Shown here: positions 32,176 to 40,945 of the stretch, in pieces
How positions within the stretch are numbered: position 1 is the first letter of the stretch
Layout: each line of letters opens with the position of its first letter
Source: Gordonia hongkongensis
GTDB lineage: Bacteria > Actinomycetota > Actinomycetes > Mycobacteriales > Mycobacteriaceae
Length of the DNA: 64,000 nt
Direction: 5' to 3'
Assembly (NCBI RefSeq): GCF_023078355.1
Contig: NZ_CP095552.1
Span: 3,658,001 to 3,722,000, forward strand
Notes under the pieces: generated by a model
What the model saw: the letters and a program-made list of their open reading frames with translations, nothing else
Told to the model about the DNA's origin: nothing
The model's database searches: none
Made by a program: the position numbers and the translations under genes

Positions 32176-32508
32176 TCAGCCCGCCATCGCGGGAAACGCC
32201 AGCGCCACGAGCATGAGGGCGAACAGGAACCACGCCGCGCCCTGCCACATCGGCCAGGTGCCGCCCCGGCGATAGGTGCGGTAGGCGTTGACCAGTGCAC
32301 CGATCCCGCCGAGAAGGAACACACCGGGGACGAGCGACGCGAGGGCGATGTTGGCGGGGTCGACGGCGAGGAAGACCGCGCAGGCCACCGCGCCGAGCGC
32401 GACGACGGCCACGACATACAGGGCCGCGGACCGGTAGCTTCCGGTGTCCTGCCAGCGCTTCTCGACGTCGGCGCGTCCACGGTCGGCAGCATTGTGCGGA
32501 TCAGTCAT
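32176..32508 (-). CDS. Small integral membrane protein
   Basis: A 110-residue protein with three hydrophobic stretches (SAALYVVAVVALGAVACAVF, ALASLVPGVFLLGGIGALVN, AAWFLFALMLVALAF) and a hydrophilic N-terminus (MTDPHNAADRGRADVEKRWQ). The arginine cluster YRTYRRGG between helices two and three suggests a short cytoplasmic loop. Start ATG 32508. No family name can be given. It is divergent from the DUF2339 membrane protein across 126 bases. Confidence 0.72.
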   Translation of the reverse strand: MTDPHNAADRGRADVEKRWQDTGSYRSAALYVVAVVALGAVACAVFLAVDPANIALASLVPGVFLLGGIGALVNAYRTYRRGGTWPMWQGAAWFLFALMLVALAFPAMAG

Positions 32509-32634
32509 GGTCCAGCGATACCCTGCCGGGCCGTCCGGCAATCACGTCGCCGCGCACCCCGTCACACGAATCCCCCACCCCTGGTGGGTAGGACTACTCA
32601 TCCATGCCGGGGCGCGACCGGTCATCGTCGACAC

Positions 32635-34680
32635 ATGAACTCTCCCAGCAGCACATTCGGCGGCGATCCGAGTACTGCCACCCTGGCGCGGATCTCGACC
32701 GAGTTCGACGCGATAGCACGCCAGATGTCCACCGTGTCAGCCGAATTCGCCGAGCTGCGACGTATCGTCGCCGAGCCCGACGAGCCTGCTCGCGACGTCG
32801 CCCCCGCACCGCAATCCGCCGTGCAGCCACCCGCCGCCGGCCTCACCCCACCGACGGTGGCGGCAGCTCCTGCGCAGGCCGCGGGACCTCGGCCCACACC
32901 CCCGTCCCGGCCCTGGTTGCCGACGGCGCCGCCACCGGTCGGCCACCAACGACCCCCGATCGCTCCGCCGGGCCCGCAAGGTCCTCCGCCGATGCCCCGC
33001 CCGGCGAGTGCGCGACCGTATCCGCCGGTCGCGTCGCCTCCGCCGCGGCCGGCCGGGCCGTCGATGTCCGAACGGATCGGCGCGGCCGCCGAACGCGGAT
33101 TGATCGGCAAGATCCTCGCCACCGCCGGCGTGGGCGTGACCCTCATCGGTGTCGCACTGCTCCTCGTCCTGGCCGCACAGGCCGGATTGCTCCGCCCGGA
33201 ATTCCGCGTCGCGGGTGGCGCGGTCCTCGCCGCGGCGCTCGTCGCCGGCGGGATCTGGTCGCGCGGCCGGCCCGACGGCCGGATCGGTGCCATCGCGCTG
33301 ACGGCCACCGGGATCGCGGCGGGTTACCTCGACGTCCTGGCCGCGACCAAGATCTACGACTGGTTGCCCATCGTCGTGGGCCTCGGAGTCGCGGGACTCG
33401 TCGCCGCGGCTGGGCTCGCGCTTGCCCATCGGTGGCGCAGCGAACACCTGGGGCTGCTCGTCGTCGTGCCGTTGATCGCTCTGGCACCGGTGCTCACCGG
33501 CGGACTGGACACCACCCTCATCGCGTTCATGGTGGTCCTCGCCGCGGCATCGGCGTGGGTCCAGCTCGGTCGCGACTGGATCTGGCTGCATGCCGTGCGG
33601 CTCGCCGCGCCCACGATTCCGTTGACCCTGGTCGGTGTCCTCGCGCTGGCCGGCTGGACGTCGGCCGGTGCCGCCGACACCGTCTTCGCGGCCGCGGTCG
33701 TCGTGGTCGTCGTGCTGGGGGTCGCCGGCGCCCTGATCGCGATGCCCACCACGCAGTTCCGGGAGACGCTGGCCGGTCTGGCGAGTGCGACGACCATCCC
33801 CGCGTTGTTCGCCGGAGCGGTGATGAACATGCCGGGCGCGGTGATCCTGCAGACCTGCATCGCCGGCGCGCTGATCGGAACCGTGTTGATCGGATCGGGG
33901 CTTCCCGACTCGCGTACCGGCTCCACCCCGCGCGTGCCCGACGTCGTTGCGCAGATCTGGTCCGCGACCGCCCTTCTGCTGCTGTTCGTCGCCGTTCTGG
34001 TGGCCTTCGACGGCACGGTGGCGATCACCGTCCTGCTCGGCCTGGCAACGGTGACCGCGCTTGTCGCCCGGACATGGTCGACGACCTCGCGGGTACTTCT
34101 CGCCGGTGGCTCGGTCCTGTGGGCCATCGGTTTCGCGGCGCTACTCGACGCGGCGCCGCCGTATGTGCTCGCCGATGCGGACCTGATGCGACGGGACGCG
34201 TCTCTGGGGATCGTCGTGGCGAGTGTGTTCGCGGCCGCCGGCGCCCTGGTCCTGGCCGCCGGGTGGGCCCGCCTCACCGACGAGAAGGTCTCGCGCGCAG
34301 CCCATATCGCCGCCGGAGTGGTCGTCGTCTACGCACTCACCGCGATCAGTGTGACCGCAGGCGTCCTGGTCGCCGGGTCGGACGGCTTCCTCGCCGGTCA
34401 CGTGCTGGCGACCACCTGCTGGATGGTCCTCGCGGGGACGGCCCTGGCCTATGCCCGGCGTCGCACCGGTGCCGCACGTACCGCCGCGGTCACCGGGGGT
34501 CTAGTCCTCGTCGCGGCCGCGATGGCGAAACTGTTCCTCTTCGACCTGGCCACCCTCGACGGGATCTTCCGCGTGATCGTGTTCATCGTGACCGGACTCA
34601 TCCTGCTCGGCCTGGGCGCCTGGTACGCCCGCGCCCTCCAGGACGACCCGGCCGAGCCGTCTTCGGCGACAGCCGTATGA
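32635..34680 (+). CDS. DUF2339-type polytopic membrane protein
   Basis: A 681-residue protein. Residues 15-50 form an amphipathic helix (ISTEFDAIARQMSTVSAEFA), then a long Pro/Ala-rich linker (about 55-140), then about 18-20 membrane helices starting at LIGKILATAGVGVTLIGVAL. The segment GKILATAGVGVTLIGVALLL and the many closely spaced helices match the DUF2339 family, which has no established function. It ends with FIVTGLILLGLGAWYARALQ. Downstream is a strong terminator hairpin. Envelope location is certain; role is not. Confidence 0.83.
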   Translation: MNSPSSTFGGDPSTATLARISTEFDAIARQMSTVSAEFAELRRIVAEPDEPARDVAPAPQSAVQPPAAGLTPPTVAAAPAQAAGPRPTPPSRPWLPTAPPPVGHQRPPIAPPGPQGPPPMPRPASARPYPPVASPPPRPAGPSMSERIGAAAERGLIGKILATAGVGVTLIGVALLLVLAAQAGLLRPEFRVAGGAVLAAALVAGGIWSRGRPDGRIGAIALTATGIAAGYLDVLAATKIYDWLPIVVGLGVAGLVAAAGLALAHRWRSEHLGLLVVVPLIALAPVLTGGLDTTLIAFMVVLAAASAWVQLGRDWIWLHAVRLAAPTIPLTLVGVLALAGWTSAGAADTVFAAAVVVVVVLGVAGALIAMPTTQFRETLAGLASATTIPALFAGAVMNMPGAVILQTCIAGALIGTVLIGSGLPDSRTGSTPRVPDVVAQIWSATALLLLFVAVLVAFDGTVAITVLLGLATVTALVARTWSTTSRVLLAGGSVLWAIGFAALLDAAPPYVLADADLMRRDASLGIVVASVFAAAGALVLAAGWARLTDEKVSRAAHIAAGVVVVYALTAISVTAGVLVAGSDGFLAGHVLATTCWMVLAGTALAYARRRTGAARTAAVTGGLVLVAAAMAKLFLFDLATLDGIFRVIVFIVTGLILLGLGAWYARALQDDPAEPSSATAV

Positions 34681-34693
34681 CCCTGTCGAACAA

Positions 34694-34730
34694 TATGACG
34701 TCGTGCCCGGAATGCGGGCACGACGTCATA
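34694..34730. terminator. Bidirectional terminator, 16-bp perfect stem
   Basis: TATGACGTCGTGCCCG (34694-34709) pairs perfectly with 34715-34730 around a 5-base loop, between convergent genes ending at 34680 and 34746. Confidence 0.85.
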
Positions 34731-34745
34731 CGGGTCGGCGTCGGG

Positions 34746-35615
34746 CTAGGCGGTCGTCGTACGGACCGGCGCGGCCACGTCGACCTCGGTCGTCGCGTCG
34801 TGGGCGGGGGGTCGACGATCCGGAGCGGTCCGTACATGGGTGAAGTACAGCGTCAGACCGACGAAGGTGAGTCCGCCGACGAGATTGCCGATCACCGTGG
34901 GGATCTCGTTCCAGACGAGGTAGTCGGCGATCGAGAAGTCACCGCCGAGCATGAGACCCGAGGGGAAGAGGAACATGTTGACGATCGAGTGCTCGAAGCC
35001 CATGTAGAAGAACAGCATGATCGGCATCCACATCCCGATCACCTTGCCGGGCAGGGATGTCGACATCATCGCGGCGACGACACCGGTGGACACCATCCAG
35101 TTGCACAGCACGCCGCGGATGAACAGCGTCAGCATGCCGGCGGCCCCGTGCTCGGCGTAACCGACGGTACGGCTGTGGCCGATCTCGCCGAGCCGCTGTC
35201 CCACCTCGTCGGGTGCGACGCTGAATCCATAGGTCAGGATGACCGCCATCATCACCGCGACCAGGATGGCGCCGAGGAAGTTCCCGAGGAACACCAGACC
35301 CCAGTTGCGCAGCATCGACCGGACCGTGACTCCTCGTCGCTTGTCGAGCAGCGCGAGTGGCACCAGCGTGAACACACCGGTGAGCAGGTCGAATCCCATC
35401 AGGTAGAGCAGGATGAAGCCGACCGGGAACAACAGCGCCCCCAGCAGCGGCTGGCCGGTCTGCACGGTGACGGTCACCGCGAAGGCCGCGGCCAGAGCCA
35501 GGATCGCGCCGGCCATGAACGCCCTGATCAGGGTGTCGCGGGTGGACATGAACGCCTTGGACTCGCCGGCGTCGACCATCTTCACCGCGAATTCGGACGG
35601 TTTCACATAGGACAT
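34746..35615 (-). CDS. Formate/nitrite transporter family channel
   Basis: A 289-residue FNT-family protein with six membrane helices. Typical segments include the N-terminal SKAFMSTRDTLIRAFMAGAI, the pore-forming VFLGNFLGAILVAVM, and GVLCNWMVSTGVV (matching the FNT CNxxV loop). The FEHSIVNMF motif carries the conserved histidine of the pore. GGAG precedes the ATG at 35615. FNT channels pass formate, nitrite, lactate or hydrosulfide. Being divergent from cyanase, it might instead serve cyanate or its bicarbonate/ammonia by-products (inference). Confidence 0.9.
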   Translation of the reverse strand: MSYVKPSEFAVKMVDAGESKAFMSTRDTLIRAFMAGAILALAAAFAVTVTVQTGQPLLGALLFPVGFILLYLMGFDLLTGVFTLVPLALLDKRRGVTVRSMLRNWGLVFLGNFLGAILVAVMMAVILTYGFSVAPDEVGQRLGEIGHSRTVGYAEHGAAGMLTLFIRGVLCNWMVSTGVVAAMMSTSLPGKVIGMWMPIMLFFYMGFEHSIVNMFLFPSGLMLGGDFSIADYLVWNEIPTVIGNLVGGLTFVGLTLYFTHVRTAPDRRPPAHDATTEVDVAAPVRTTTA

Positions 35616-35868
35616 GTGGTTCTCCTCGAACTCCTCAGTTGATGCGCCCATGGAACCGAGGCCACATGTCCGTTCGGTGTCATCGACGAGTCTCCCTGTT
35701 ACACCGCCCTCACTCGGTCCAGGTCGCGGTGTGAAGTTCTGGTGTCGCCGCGGTCGGCGGTGGGCGTGTCGATCGTGTGAACACTGCCGAAAGTCGCTGA
35801 CTCGACTTGGCATCGTGCCCGCCGATGGGCAATGTGGGTGTGGTCCAACACTATCGATGGAGATGACG
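35616..35868. promoter_or_regulatory. Divergent promoter region of FNT channel and cyanase
   Basis: 253 bases without a gene. ACACCGC (35701-35707) and GCGGTGT (35726-35732) form an inverted repeat with an 18-base spacer, and GTTAC-ACCGCC-CTCAC at 35698-35713 weakly resembles a GlnR half-site pair. Either could set nitrogen or cyanate control. Confidence 0.35.
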
Positions 35869-36321
35869 ATGACCACCCCGATCATGCCGAAAACCGATGC
35901 CGCAGAGCTGATCAACGCCGCGCGGATTCGCCAGGGACTGACGTGGGCGACAATTGCCGAGAAGATCGACGCCCCGTTGGTCTGGACCGTCGCTGCGCTG
36001 CTGGGCAAACATCCGGTCCCGGCCACGAAGGCCACCGCCGTGGTGGAACTGCTCGGCCTCGGCGAGGGCGTCGCCGAGAGTCTGCGGCAACAGCCGACGC
36101 GTACACCCGACGAGGCGGCGACGAGCGACCCCACCATCTACCGCTTCTACGAGGCGCTCGACGTCTACGGGCCCGCGCTGAAGGCACTCATCCACGAGGA
36201 GTTCGGCGACGGCATCATGAGCGCCATCAACTTCAACATCGACATCCGACGCCGGCCCGACCCGAACGGCGACCGCGTGGTCGTGACCTTCGACGGGAAG
36301 TTCCTCGACTACAACTGGTGA
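35869..36321 (+). CDS. cynS: Cyanate hydratase (cyanase)
   Basis: A 150-residue cyanase, which converts cyanate and bicarbonate to ammonia and carbon dioxide (via carbamate). The N-terminal helical domain (AAELINAARIRQGLTWATIA) precedes the catalytic domain. The three active-site residues are visible: Arg92 and Glu95 in IYRFYEALDVYG and Ser118 in MSAINFNID, with the same spacing as in the E. coli enzyme. ATG 35869 has GGAG six bases upstream; ATGs at 35863 and 35857 are alternatives. The usual partner carbonic anhydrase and CynR are not adjacent. Its 3' end overlaps the end of the convergent pucR by 13 bases. Confidence 0.95.
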   Translation: MTTPIMPKTDAAELINAARIRQGLTWATIAEKIDAPLVWTVAALLGKHPVPATKATAVVELLGLGEGVAESLRQQPTRTPDEAATSDPTIYRFYEALDVYGPALKALIHEEFGDGIMSAINFNIDIRRRPDPNGDRVVVTFDGKFLDYNW

Positions 36322-37900
36322 GCCACCTGGTGAACCTCGCGGGTCACCGAACGCAGGGCCAGCATCGTCGACGCGTAGACGGCCGGGTCGGTGGGGTCGA
36401 AACCGAGCACAGTCCGGATCCGTTCGAGCCGCTGATAGAGGCTCTGCCTGCCGATGTGGAGCGCCGCAGCCGACCGCGTCGCGCTGCAGCCGTGCGCCAG
36501 GTGCACCGCCAGGGTCCGGACGAGGTCCGACGAGGAGCGTCCATCGGCCGCGACGAGTGGTTCCACCAGGGACCGCAGCTCCGTCCGAAGAGCGGGATCC
36601 AGCGCACCGATCGCCTCGTCGACGAGGAGTTCGCGCGAGGTGAACACCCGACGTCCCGCCTCGAGACCCGCGGCGGTGGACGCCGCGAGCCCGAGTTGTC
36701 GCCCGCATCGACGCAGTGAGGCGGAGAGGGCGGACGCCACATCGGCGCCGGGCCCGACATCGTCGATGACACAGGGGTTTCCGACGACGACCGTGGTGCG
36801 TCCGATTCGGTTGCCCTGCCGTGTCAACGAGGACGCCACACGGTCGACCGGGTCGGTGGCGCCCTCTCCTCCCCGGCCGGCACCGCGGCCAGTGCGTAGA
36901 CCGTGGCGTCGACGATGCTGCGTGCCACCGAATCCAGCTCGGCGCCGGCGACCGCGGCATCGGCCATCCGCGGGTCGGGGGCCTCCGCCGCAAGGGGCAC
37001 CACCACGGTGGGCGCCCCCACGGACACCCCCGCGGCGGCCAGGCGTGCCCGCAGATCCGCGGGTCGCATCGGTCTGGCGTCGACCAGGTCTTCGACGAGC
37101 CGCGCGGCCAGGGCCGAACCCCGGACCCCGGTCCGGGTCAGGCCGACCGCCACCGGACCGGCGGCCGCACGCAACAGACTCTGCGCGAACGGGACCGGGC
37201 CGGCGTCGGTGCGCTCGCCCACGATCAGCCGGGCGATCGGACGTCCCTTGCTGTGGACCGTGGCCTCCGACACGGCCCGGTCGACGACCCGCCACGCCGC
37301 CGAGTCGTCGTCGACGCCGTGCGCGGACAGCAGCGCCCCGGATGTGGACACGAGAACGACAGGCGCATGCAGGGTTTCGGCCACATGACCGAGCATCGGC
37401 GCGACCCCCGCTCCGGCCGCCAGGTCGTCGTGGAGTGATTCCACGAGAGTCGAACGGACTCGTAACTCGTCGACCTCGCGGGCGGCGATCGCGGTGTTGA
37501 CCGCTCGGCACACGTCGATGAAGGGGACCACCGCCCGGAGTTCGATGATCGGCAGCCGGACCGCCGATCCCGCCCGCACCATCTCCTCGGGTACCGCCTC
37601 GAACGTCCGACCCACTTCGATCGCGACCGCCGCGACCCCGCGCTGCGACAGGTCCTGCACATAGTGCTTGCGGGTGCCGGCATCGAGTCCGCGCAGACCG
37701 AGCCCCGTCGTGAGCAGCAACTCGCCGCCGGTGAGCAGCGGCCCGATCTCGTAGATCTCGCTCGAATGCACCCACCGCACCGGTGCGTCGAGACGTTCGT
37801 GGCCGCTCAGGACCCGCGGCTCGGCGACCGCCAGGTGGTCGTCGAGGATCTCCCGAAGCGTCGGGGTGGCGGTATCCGTCGGGGGTCGATCGAGCGTCAT
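36309..37900 (-). pseudogene. PucR family regulator interrupted by a frameshift
   Basis: Two adjoining frames together encode one PucR-type regulator of ~530 residues. The first (from ATG 37900) holds the N-terminal PucR domain (TLREILDDHLAVAEPRVLSG … VHSSEIYEIGPLLTGGELLL) and the middle region, to …VYALAAVPAGEE, then would end at a stop near 36820. The second carries the rest (DPVDRVASSLTRQGNRIGRT …) and the C-terminal helix-turn-helix (HGCSATRSAAALHIGRQSLY QRLERI). They join if one base is added or two removed in the tract 36862-36874 (ccctctcctcccc). It lies divergent from a cytosine deaminase operon it would be expected to control. Genuine mutation or sequencing error are both possible. 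Confidence 0.8.
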
Positions 37901-37988
37901 GGACGAAGACAATATGCACCGGCGGCCTCGGCCGCAGTACGACGATCTGTCAGTTGTCACCGTCGGAGCCACCCGGCACTCTCGAAGC

Positions 37989-38489
37989 ATGACGATCTCG
38001 CTGCCCGGCCATGCCGGTCTCGACGTGTCCGGGATGCTCGACGTTGCCTACCGGGAGGCACGGACGAGCCTCGACGAGGGCGGCATCCCGATCGGTGCGG
38101 CCCTCTTCGCGGCCGACGGCGCGCTGCTCGGCGCGGGCCACAATCGTCGCGTGCAGGCCGACGATCCGTCGGCGCACGGCGAGACCGATGCATTCCGCGC
38201 CGCGGGGCGGCAACGGGATTACGGGCCGACGATCATGGTGACGACCCTGTCGCCGTGCTGGTACTGCTCCGGCCTCATCCGCCAATTCGGCATCGGCACG
38301 GTCGTCATCGGCGAACACACCTCGTTCTACGGCGGAGAGGACTGGTTGCGTGAGCACGGTGTCGAGGTCATCGTGCTCGACGACGACCGGTGCGCTGAGA
38401 TGATGTCGTCGTACATCGCGGCCAATCCTGCGGTGTGGAACGAGGACATCGGGGTCGCCCCGGCCGACGAGAACGTGGAGATGTCATGA
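37989..38489 (+). CDS. Cytosine deaminase, fungal FCY1-like type
   Basis: A 166-residue zinc deaminase strongly resembling yeast cytosine deaminase rather than bacterial CodA. The zinc ligands are His63 in HGE, with Glu65 as proton shuttle, and Cys90 and Cys93 in SPCWYC. The C-terminal part (EVIVLDDDRCAEMMSSYIAA then NPAVWNEDIG) matches the FCY1 tail that closes over the base. It would turn cytosine (and possibly 5-methylcytosine) into uracil (or thymine) and ammonia. Its stop overlaps the start of the oxygenase gene. It is divergent from the PucR regulator across 88 bases. Confidence 0.86.
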   Translation: MTISLPGHAGLDVSGMLDVAYREARTSLDEGGIPIGAALFAADGALLGAGHNRRVQADDPSAHGETDAFRAAGRQRDYGPTIMVTTLSPCWYCSGLIRQFGIGTVVIGEHTSFYGGEDWLREHGVEVIVLDDDRCAEMMSSYIAANPAVWNEDIGVAPADENVEMS

Positions 38490-39457
38490 CCGACAGCCCG
38501 GTACTCACCGTCGACCTTCGGGAGTGGCACTCCGGAGGTGCTGCCGCGCAACGGGTCTGTGCCGCTGTCGATGAATCCCTGCAGCAGGCCGGGTTCCTGC
38601 TCGTCACCGGGCACGGACTCGATCCCGAGTTGCCGCGCTCCCTTCGCGCGGCGGCCCGTCGTTTCTTCGCTCTCCCGGCCGACGTCAAGGGCCGGTACTC
38701 CGCCGGTGTCGGCGGCCGCGGTTGGATCGGTCCCGGCAAGGAGGCCAACGGTTTCGCCGAGGGCACCGAGACCCCGCCGGACCTGAAGGAATCGTTCACC
38801 TCCGGTGCGCAGACGCCGGTGGGCATACCCGAGATCGACGGGTACTGGTTCGCCCCCGACGTGTGGCCGGCGGAAACGCCCGAACTGCGAGAACTGATCA
38901 CTGCGTGGACGTCTCAGATGCGGCGGCTGTCCGACGACCTGCTGGCGCTGATGGCCGCCGCACTCGGCCTCGTCGGCTCGGACAATCCGTTCCGCGACCT
39001 CGCGTCGAACCCGACGTGGTCGTCCAACATCAATCACTACCCGCCGCTGCACGACGTCGGAACCCCCGAACCCGGCCAGTTCCGCATCGGACCGCACACC
39101 GACTTCGGCACCGTCACCATCCTCGACCGCGAACCCGGCGCCGGTGGATTACAGGTCTACAGCGAGCATTCGGGGTGGGCCGACGCCCCGTGGAACCCCG
39201 ACGCCCTGACCGTCAACATCGGGGACATCCTCGAGTACTGGTCGGCCGGCCGCTGGCCCGCGGGCCGGCACCGCGTCCTGCCACCGCAACCCGACGCACC
39301 CGCCGAGGATCTCGTTTCGCTGATCTTCTTCTACGAACTCGATCACGACGCCCTCGTCTCCCCCGTCGCCCCACCCGTGGGTCGCCGCGCCGGACTCGAA
39401 CCGGTGGTGTCCGGAGACTTCATCCGGCAGCGCCTCGACGCGATCACCGTCGGCTGA
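38486..39457 (+). CDS. Isopenicillin-N-synthase-family Fe(II) oxygenase
   Basis: A 323-residue cupin-fold oxygenase of the IPNS/2-oxoglutarate-dioxygenase superfamily. The N-terminal domain has VCAAVDESLQQAGFLLVTGH. The iron triad is His204 and Asp206 in GPHTDFGT, and His262 in AGRHRVLPP. The usual R-x-S motif that holds 2-oxoglutarate appears as L276-V-S278, so the arginine is missing and the cosubstrate is uncertain. The same superfamily includes fungal thymine 7-hydroxylase. Coupling by ATGA overlap to the cytosine deaminase suggests a shared pathway acting on a pyrimidine (inference). Confidence 0.85.
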   Translation: MTDSPVLTVDLREWHSGGAAAQRVCAAVDESLQQAGFLLVTGHGLDPELPRSLRAAARRFFALPADVKGRYSAGVGGRGWIGPGKEANGFAEGTETPPDLKESFTSGAQTPVGIPEIDGYWFAPDVWPAETPELRELITAWTSQMRRLSDDLLALMAAALGLVGSDNPFRDLASNPTWSSNINHYPPLHDVGTPEPGQFRIGPHTDFGTVTILDREPGAGGLQVYSEHSGWADAPWNPDALTVNIGDILEYWSAGRWPAGRHRVLPPQPDAPAEDLVSLIFFYELDHDALVSPVAPPVGRRAGLEPVVSGDFIRQRLDAITVG

Positions 39458-39502
39458 GACCTGGCCCTCCACTCCCGAGGCGGAAAAGCGCGAACCCCCT
39501 CC

Positions 39503-39609
39503 GCTCCCTGAGGAGCGCCCGGAGCTTGCGGAGGTCGCGTCACGAAGGGTCCGGCGACCGAGAGTTGCGTAACCCTTCGTGACGCTCGCAGGCTCGCTCC
39601 TCAGGGAGC
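39503..39609. repeat. Intergenic long inverted repeat, copy 3 (facing pair)
   Basis: Forward unit 39503-39550 (gctccctgaggagcgcccgg ... cacgaagggt) and inverted unit 39572-39609 (acccttcgtgacgctcgcag ... cagggagc) face each other over 21 bases. Same architecture as 3942-4045. Confidence 0.8.
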
Positions 39610-39676
39610 AGAGTGCTTTCGTGGTTCACGACGGGCGCCAGGCCGCAGATACTGAGGTGCTAGGTGCGCGACCCCC

Positions 39677-39783
39677 GCTCCCTGAGGTGCGAGGAGCGAT
39701 AGCGACGAGCCTCGAAGGGTCTGGTGGGAATGTTCCTGTAGCCATTAGCTTTCGAGGCTCGCTTTACTCGCACCCTGGGGAGC
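39677..39783. repeat. Intergenic long inverted repeat, variant pair
   Basis: Forward unit 39677-39720 (gctccctgaggtgcgaggag ... ctcgaagggt) and inverted unit 39751-39783 (ttcgaggctcgctttactcg ... ggggagc). The ends (GCTCCCTGAGG and CGAAGGGT) match the other family members while the middle differs, marking a subfamily. Confidence 0.75.
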
Positions 39784-39806
39784 GGCCGGCCGGCCCGGAA
39801 AAGCTC

Positions 39807-39861
39807 GTCCCCGTGAGCAGGGTCGAAGGGCAATGTGCCCTTCGATCCTGCTGAGGGGGAC
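39807..39861. repeat. 26-bp near-perfect hairpin
   Basis: Bases 39807-39832 pair with 39836-39861 at 23 of 26 positions around a 3-base loop. The arms contain GAGCAGGGTCGAAGGG, related to the ends of the neighbouring units. It may be a shortened member of the family and could terminate both flanking genes. Confidence 0.75.
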
Positions 39862-39906
39862 GCCAATTCACGCGTAGCGCCAGACCGCTGGAGCGGCCCG
39901 GCGTCG

Positions 39907-40788
39907 TCAACGCGGTTCCGGTCCGGTGACCAGCGGGAGCGACGGGTCGTTGGCCCACGCAGTCATCGATCCATCGTAGACCGCGACGTCGTCGCGACCG
40001 ACGAGGGCGAGCGCGTGCGCGATCCCGGTGGCCGCGATGCCGCCTCCGCAGTACGTCACGACCTTGGTGTCGTCGGCCAGTAGCCCGGCCGCCTCGAACT
40101 CCCGACGCAGCTCGTCGACCGGGCGGAGGTCGCCGGTCTCGGCGTCGCGGATCGAGAACACCGGGAGATTCACCGATCCCGGGATGTGGCCCTGACGGGC
40201 GTACGTGGTGGTCTCACCGCGATAAGTCGCCTCGTCGAGGACGTTGACCAGCAGCGTCGACGGATCATCAAGCGCGGCAGCGACCTCCGTGGTCGAGCGC
40301 AACAGTTCGGGACGACGCGTCCCGTGAAAAGTACGCGGGGTGACGGTCGACTCGGCATCGGTCACCGGGGCGCCGGCCGCCTTCCAGGCCGGCAGGCCGC
40401 CGTCGAGCACGGTCACGGCGTCGAAACCCTCGAGTCGCAGGTGCCACCAGAAGCGCGTTGCCCAGAACCCCTCGAGCTGGTCGTACACCACGACGGTCGC
40501 CCCGTCTCCGATCCCCAACGCCGATGCGGCCGTGGCGAACTGCTCGGATGACGGGACCGTCCACGGTTCGGGGCTGTCGGCGTCGGCGAAGTCGGTCAGC
40601 AGATCGGCGAACACCGCACCCGGGATGTGTTCCGCGCGAAAGGACTCCGCTCCCGATTCGGGGACATATGGCCCCTCTTTCGGAATCGGGAGATGGGTGG
40701 TCGCGTCGACGATGACCACGGTGGGGTCGTCGAGCCGCTCCCGCAACCAGGCGACGTCGACCAGCGCGGGCAGGACAGAAGTCCTCAT
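39907..40788 (-). CDS. Thiosulfate / 3-mercaptopyruvate sulfurtransferase
   Basis: A 293-residue protein of two rhodanese domains in tandem. The N-terminal one (VDVAWLRERLDDPTVVIVDA … HIPGAVFADLLTDF) is non-catalytic. The C-terminal one carries the active cysteine, Cys247, in VVTYCGGGIAATGIA, preceded by GHIPGSVNLP. CGGGIA rather than CRKG fits the 3-mercaptopyruvate branch better, as in SseA, but thiosulfate use cannot be excluded. It moves sulfane sulfur to cyanide or thiols in the cytosol. Start ATG 40788. Downstream is the repeat-rich gap. Confidence 0.88.
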   Translation of the reverse strand: MRTSVLPALVDVAWLRERLDDPTVVIVDATTHLPIPKEGPYVPESGAESFRAEHIPGAVFADLLTDFADADSPEPWTVPSSEQFATAASALGIGDGATVVVYDQLEGFWATRFWWHLRLEGFDAVTVLDGGLPAWKAAGAPVTDAESTVTPRTFHGTRRPELLRSTTEVAAALDDPSTLLVNVLDEATYRGETTTYARQGHIPGSVNLPVFSIRDAETGDLRPVDELRREFEAAGLLADDTKVVTYCGGGIAATGIAHALALVGRDDVAVYDGSMTAWANDPSLPLVTGPEPR

Positions 40789-40945
40789 CGGAACCTCTCG
40801 AGAAACGGGCAAAACACCCCCGACGTCACCGAGACTAGGTGCCCGTCGGCTTCTCGGCACCGTGCCGAATCTCACCGAGCACGACGGTTGACGCACGTAC
40901 GCGACCCGGTGCGTCGTGTCGCGGCAGCGTGCGGACCCGTCGCCG

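Larger units (their letters stand above)
39458..39906. other. Repeat-rich intergenic region
   Basis: About 450 bases between convergent genes with no gene. It contains three successive long inverted-repeat elements (39503-39609, 39677-39783, 39807-39861) described separately. Confidence 0.8.

Noticed and set aside
32604..35642. A 1012-codon open frame running past the DUF2339 gene
   Set aside because: It shares DNA with the DUF2339 gene in another frame and with the FNT gene on the other strand, and its translation is low-complexity Arg/Asp/Glu-rich.
39458..39906. A short gene in the repeat-rich gap
   Set aside because: The open frames there are only the translation of the inverted repeats, without start context or protein character.
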